Below, piece after piece: positions 58,707 through 64,000 of a DNA stretch of 64,000 nucleotides (the stretch's first letter is position 1; every line of letters begins with the position of its first letter). The stretch lies in NCBI GenBank assembly GCA_947095535.1, contig OX352773.1, positions 172,186,438 to 172,250,437 on the forward strand, written 5' to 3'. This stretch comes from Poecilobothrus nobilitatus (lineage: Eukaryota; Arthropoda; Insecta; Diptera; Dolichopodidae). The notes under the pieces are model-generated. The model was not told the DNA's origin, did no database searches, and saw only the letters and a list, made by a program, of their open reading frames with translations. A program made the translations under genes and the position numbers.

Positions 58707-59760
58707 TTAATAATAACAATTGTACTTTTCTGTACTTAAAGTATCAATTTGATTTTCTATAATAAGCTCATCTAACACATTGTTCGGATTCAAATCATCT
58801 ATTAAATCTATCAATAGATGTGAGGTGTTAATGTTTTGTCTTTCCTAAAAATTACGTTAAATCAAAAATTAGAAATCATTAAGAAAATATTATGTATATA
58901 TATATATATATATATATATAATTTAATTATCTAACTTCAATTTCAATTAAATTTTTTTCAGAAATTTCATCTTGATATTCTTTATTATTTTCTTCTTGTG
59001 ATTTTTCTTCTTCTAATTCAAATATTGTATCCAATTTTCTTGTTGATCCATTTGTATCAGAATTTGAAATAAAGTTATCATATTGACACTAAAATATATT
59101 TTAAATATATAAAATTTAAAATTCTAAAAATTATCTTTAAATTTATTTTTTTTTTTTTTTTACATTATTTTCAATCGATTGTAAACTTTCTGACATTTTG
59201 TTAAATAAATGGGGTTCATCTAGAATTTGTATAAACAGAAAATGATTTTATATCAATTAATTAATAAAAAAAAAAAAAAATAAAAAATTAATAATACCAA
59301 AAATTGTTTTTGATTCAATATCATTTTCAATATATAAATTAGAATGTCTTGCTTTTGGTAAAACAATATTTTTACCCTTTCTATCACTAAATTGAATCTG
59401 TTCAATTCTAAAACGTTTTTGTACATTTGTTATTATTTGTTCATTATCATCATTTTCATTATTTTCAATATCATTTAATTTTCGTTTTTTTGAACTATTT
59501 GATATTTCATTAATATTATTTAAATTATTATATGCCTTAACAGTAATTTTAAAATTATTTCCTCGTTTTTCAACAATTCCATTTTGTTCAAAATTATATA
59601 AAGATCTTCTTACAGCATCTTCAAAATTTTCTATTGGTACTAAATCTCTCATTGAATATTTCACAGAACCCAATATATTGAATAAATCAAGTTCAGTTCC
59701 ATTTAATAAAATTTTATATACATGACGATTAACTTTTTTTGGAACACCAGTTGAATCCAT
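58707..59760 (-). CDS. Unrecognised protein with winged-helix-like N-terminus, probably nuclear
   Basis: Exons (minus strand) 59760-59298, 59219-59164, 59088-58936 and 58844-58707 splice with GT-AG introns of 78, 75 and 91 bp into 269 residues. I do not recognise the family. Residues 1-75 look like a small helical domain ending in a beta-hairpin (YNFEQNGIVEKRGNNFKITV), the usual look of a winged helix. Next comes a polar stretch with a nuclear-localisation-like SSKKRKLND and a second basic patch, VQKRFRIEQ. The C-terminal half is acidic and Glu/Asn-rich (for example FELEEEKSQEENNKEYQDE) and the protein ends STEKYNCYY. The first exon alone is 154 codons, open, with codon use like the other genes here. 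Reading through at the third donor would end the protein at EIEVR; the spliced frame into exon 4 stays open for 46 codons, so I prefer splicing. Confidence 0.72.
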
Positions 59761-62719
59761 AATTTTTTTTTGTTTTTAATTATTATTATTGATTTATAAA
59801 AAATTATAATTTTTAAAATTAATAAAAATTCAAAAATAACAAAAAATTTGTATATTTTTTTTTATACAAAAAGAAAAAAAAAAAATGTAATTGAAATGAC
59901 GTTAAATTATAAAATAATTTAAGAATTATTGACAAGAATTTCTTAATAGTTTAAAAAAAATTTTTTTTTTTTTTTTAATACCTTTTTTAAAAACCTTTTT
60001 CAAAAACCTTTAAAAACCTTTTAATTTTATTTTATTTATATATTATTTTGTTTAATTGTTTAATAGTTTCTACAGGAAAAGATTTCTTTATTATTTTCAG
60101 TTATCCGTTTTCACTTCTATATTATCTTTATTTATTTTTGATTATAATACGTAAACTTAATATTTTGTGATCAATAACATATTTTAAAAAATCTTAAATA
60201 TGTTATAATATATCTATATTTATATATATCTATATTTTACTAATATATATATATAATTTATTAAATTTTTTTAATTAAATAATTAAAAAAAATTTTATTT
60301 TACTGCATTAACATTCACAAATTTCAGGATAATGCAGTGTCATTTATTTGAAGATTTTTTACCCCAGTAAATATTAAAAATTTTCCAAATTAAAATTATA
60401 TATGGCAATAATATTGTCAAACAAACTGTCAAATTTGAAGTATAAAAATATATTTAATAAAAACATACATACTGCATACATTAAACAGGTAGTAAACATT
60501 TTTAAAATAATCGTTATTTTTTTTCAGAAAAATCATTTTGAATTTTATAAGAAAATAAAGAAATTTTTTTAAACCGAAAATTAAATCAAAAACGTTTTTA
60601 TAATATTATAAATATTGTTTTATGCAATTTAAGTTGTATATGTATATGAATATAGGTATTTGTTTTATTTGAAAAGGTATAGTATCGCCTACATGCAAAT
60701 TTAGAAAGTTAACTTTAATTTAATTACTTTTAGATTAGAATTACGGTTTATTGTCATCCTCTAAAATTCATTGTTACTTTTATATGAGAGTGTACTGAAA
60801 TTAAAATTTTTTTAATTTGAATTTTTAAAATTATATTTTTTTTCAAAAAAACTTTATTTAAAAATAGGAAAAATTTCATATTTTCTCAAAAAGTTGTATT
60901 ACAGGGATTCGAATATTTCTTTAACGGACTTTAGAATGGCGGACACTCCCACTTTATTTTAAATGGTTGAATTTTGAAATACGTAAAAAATAATTAGAAG
61001 GGATTTTTATAGGTGGTTACAAAATCAGGGTAAGTATTATATTTATTCCAGAATATGTACATATCTGTATGAAATATTTTAAATTAAAGGGAATTATATA
61101 GTAAGTATGTAGTTTATTAGAAAATAAAGACTTACACTTTTTCCAGAATATGTACATATATTTAGGTATGATAATATTCTGTATGCGTATAATTTGGGGC
61201 AAATTTCAAATATTGAAACATTTTGATTTTGGAAAATAAAATTAAAAATAATAAAAATTTGGGGAAGGCCCCTTTTGTAAAACATAAAAAAAAAAATTAA
61301 AAGATTGATTTTAGCTAAAACTTATGTACAAGTTTTTAATTTTGTAGATTTTCTATTTCCAGGAGTGGTTGGAAACATGCTTTTTTGACTAATTTTAGAA
61401 CAGTTGTATGCATTTTAAATTCTGTTTTACGACTTTTTAACATTGTTTGCCTGTTTTTGCCAGTTCGTATATCGTTGAAAACACAACTGTATAGTAAAGG
61501 AAAAAATTAAAATTAATGCGAGCCAAAACTTTTTTAGTTCTTATAATAATCGAATGTCAAAAGAACTTGTATTTCAACTTTAAACCGTTTTTAAAGAAAT
61601 TTTAACAATTAGGTATATGCAAATTTTTTATGCCAAATTTTGTAGGTTTCAGAATCACAAAATTTTTTAATTTATTTATTTTTTTATTTTCTTATACTTA
61701 AAAATTATTCGAAATTTGCTCCGCTAGGATGTCGGCTAGGTACTATTTTTAATTATATATAGTTATATTTTTTATTCGGATGTGACCGGTTAAAAAATTA
61801 CGTTAGTTTTTTTTTTAAATAAAAAGCGTTTGAAACAAATTACATATAGTACATACCGCTCTAAATTTTAAACTACCGTCGTTTGTACTTTCCTGGCTTT
61901 AATATTTTGGATTATCTTCCTTCTGGATTTTGTTAGTTAGGTACGAAATTACATATTAATAATGTAAACGCATCAAATTTTAAAAGCAAATAACTATTAC
62001 ATATAGCATATATGTATGTATTAAATATTTTATATTCATAAATTACAAACATATTATAAAATTATAAATTTTATATTTTTAAACATCTTAAAAAAATAAT
62101 TTTTCTTCGCACTTTTATGGGTGTGAATGTTTTATTAAATTATATTTTTGATTTAATCTTTTCATTGTGCACTTCTAAAATAATTATTGTATTCACTTAT
62201 TTCTATCATTATTTTAAGTTACACCCATTTTTAAATCATAATGAAAAATGAATATTAATGTCTAAGTCACAATTAAAAATATGCTCCATATCTCAAATAA
62301 ATTAATTTCTGTAAGTAGTATTTAACTTATTTTTTTAATATTAAAAACTTTTTTAATTAAAAAAATTGTAATATATTAAGGCTATTTGAATGAAAAATTG
62401 AAGGTGCCAGTTTTTATCTATACAATATATTAAATAAAATAGATAGCCTTAGTCAAAAGTAGTATAAGAGTTAGATGTAGTATAATGTGCCAGTATGTGG
62501 TATAATTATAAATTTCAAAGTTGGATAACAGACTATATCTGTTGACATATATAACGCAATGCGTTGCGCTACACTAGCCAAATATTGTAGAAGTCGTTGT
62601 CAAAAAATCTAACTTTCAGAAACGTACCTTAATAAGACACTTAGTTATACCTTAATAAGACACTTAGTAGAGGTTGAATGGAAGCTACTTAAACTCGCAT
62701 GTTCAATTTTAATAGTAAA
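59761..62719. other. Intergenic stretch upstream of the unrecognised gene
   Basis: A+T-rich. At 61015-61160 the word TTCCAGAATATGTACATAT occurs twice and resembles words at about 7280, 30070 and 30110, indicating a short dispersed repeat. Sequence with fewer A/T runs occurs at 60900-61000 and 61720-61870 but could not be assigned. No gene seen. Confidence 0.45.
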
Positions 62720-63140
62720 ATTACCGGTGCCGTGTCATACTCCCACAAGCCAGAAGCTCACAATTGAGACATGTCCCCTCATGGTTGGTTATAACACCAT
62801 AATGCAATTATTGAACTTATGGAAAATAAATATATATCGTATTATCACCACGCCTTTTTTCCGGAAATTTATCGCATTATGACCCAATGGTTTATGGCAT
62901 TATGACCTATTTGCATTGGGTTAAAACACCGCAACTTTTATATGAATTTTGGTGGGTTATAAGCCCATCAAACATTCTTGTGGTTTTATGTCCCACCATG
63001 TTGGGTTATAACACTATAATGCAACCATGGTGGGACATAACCCCATTATGGAATTGTGGCCTGTGGGAGTATAACACGGTACCAAAATAAAAATGACATG
63101 GTACCATTTATAAGGGAGTATGACATCGTACCATTTATAA
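62720..63140. repeat. Cluster of GGGTTATAAC / ATTATGACC half-palindromes
   Basis: Within 420 bp there are more than ten related words in both orientations: GTGTCATACTCCCAC, GGTTATAACACCATAATGCA (62788), GCATTATGACCCAA (62874), GGCATTATGACC (62896), TTGGGTTAAAACACCG, GGTGGGTTATAAGCCCATCA, GTGGTTTTATGTCCCACCAT, GGGTTATAACACTATAATGC (63003), GGTGGGACATAACCCCATTA, GGGAGTATAACACGGTACC and GGGAGTATGACATCGTACC. It resembles in style the palindrome cluster at 29751-30390, with different words. The chance frames here are not convincing genes. Confidence 0.65.
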
Positions 63141-64000
63141 AAAAAATAAATGGTAAAAATTTCAAAATCCTAGCTCCATTATTTTTTGAGTTATCATATG
63201 TGGACAGACGCACATATAGCTTAATCGTCTTGAAATTTAATCCTGAACAAGTATCTTATCTTCTTTTACAGTGTCATAAACGTTTTATTTTACCCTTATA
63301 ACTATGTTTACACGAGTATAACTAAAGTTATAAATAAGTTATTTTTGTCTTCAATAAGTTTATATGACATTGCTTTTTAATGCCGTAATTCATCACGCGG
63401 AATCCCTAGTTCAGATTTTTATTCCCAACTAAATTATTTTGATAACTTCGTATAATATAACTAAATATATGTATTTTAACGAAATTAGCAGCCATTGTTT
63501 TTCTTTTTTTTCTAAGGCTTAATTTTCTTAATTTATGTAATTCTAGTTAGCTATAGATAGTGGGTCCTATATAGAGAGTGTTTCTTAGGTAAGTTCATTA
63601 CAATTGCTATATGCCGCATTGCCATTGCATAATAGATCTGAATGAGTAGACCAATAATAAGCCAATGATAAAAAAGTGTTTGAATTACCATGTCTCGAAA
63701 ATTATTGAGCATTGAGCTTCATACAAACATTTTACCTACTCGATAAAGTCTAAGTGCACTTATTTGAAAAAGACCTTGTGTAATTTCTTGCAAAGATTCG
63801 ATTTAAAAAAAATATTTTTGTATTGTTAAATAATTTTAATTTAATTTAATGCAAATGTTAAGACCAAATTATTTTGTGTCTTGTAATTAATTTTTACGAA
63901 AAATTATGGTCTGATTAATAGAAATTTAAACGGGTAATTTCTTTTCTACAACAAATCTATAAAATTTTTGTTTAAATCTTTATGATTTTTATTATATTAA
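63141..64000. other. Intergenic stretch to the window edge
   Basis: No gene or named repeat was recognised. The segment 63170-63300 (ATTTTTTGAGTTATCATATG, GGACAGACGCACATATAGC, TTTAATCCTGAACAAG) has the style of the TCCGTCCG-type repeats elsewhere in the window, but too little aligns to call it. Confidence 0.4.

Noticed and set aside
1..64000. CRISPR arrays, bacterial operons or ribosomal RNA genes
   Set aside because: Repeats lack the direct-repeat/unique-spacer order, coding regions have GT-AG introns, and no conserved rRNA segment was seen; the window is eukaryotic nuclear DNA.

Overview
The window looks like nuclear DNA of an insect. It is extremely A+T-rich, full of homopolymer runs and transposon debris, and its protein-coding genes are broken by short GT-AG introns (about 60-145 bp). 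A fly (Diptera) is the most likely source, judging from the ACATACATATGTATGTA-type simple repeats, the TCCGTCCGTC-containing repeats, and TATA boxes placed about 31 bp before insect-type TCAGT initiators. The species cannot be named from the sequence alone.

Six spliced genes can be supported. Three tandem paralogues on the + strand (3040-9934, 13689-17000, 19315-20937) encode secreted GH16 beta-1,3-glucanases of the insect beta-glucan-recognition-protein family. All three have six exons with identical intron phases (1,0,2,0,0), a signal peptide and no N-terminal carbohydrate-binding domain. The first and third keep the catalytic E-x-D-x-x-E; the middle one has Asn in place of the Asp. At 36908-38407 (+) lies a two-exon cytosolic hydroxymethylglutaryl-CoA synthase (mevalonate pathway). 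At 51083-52697 (-) lies a five-exon secreted or lysosomal GH27 alpha-galactosidase / alpha-N-acetylgalactosaminidase whose specificity loop looks closer to the N-acetylgalactosaminidase. At 58707-59760 (-) lies a four-exon gene for an unrecognised 269-residue, probably nuclear, protein.

The rest is intronic and intergenic DNA carrying mobile-element remains. These include an RNase H-bearing LINE tail in intron 1 of the first glucanase, jockey-like reverse-transcriptase fragments (about 1.1, 15.3, 41.4 and 46.6 kb), and an internally deleted mariner-like element (17.3-18.0 kb). There is also a degenerate piggyBac transposase (49.0-49.8 kb), a hAT-like MITE with 75-bp inverted repeats (26.5 kb), a pogo/Tigger-like deletion derivative (34.8-35.7 kb) and a MITE with CpG-rich ends (27.1-28.0 kb). 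Three tRNA-headed SINE-like copies and three copies of a shared SINE-like body are present, one tRNA-headed copy having clear target-site duplications. A TACCCTACAC-family element occurs twice, and one copy carries 5.5 units of a 142-bp tandem repeat. Two clusters of repeated palindromes (29.75-30.39 kb and 62.7-63.1 kb) are not explained by any family I know.

Functionally, the glucanase cluster and the alpha-galactosidase both suit digestion of, or defence against, fungal, algal or plant polysaccharides. There is no sign that the six genes form one system; eukaryotic gene order here seems incidental. I found no clearly new multi-gene system. The most unusual items are the glucanase paralogue with the altered catalytic motif, the two palindrome clusters, the 142-bp tandem expansion inside a mobile element, and the unrecognised nuclear-type protein.
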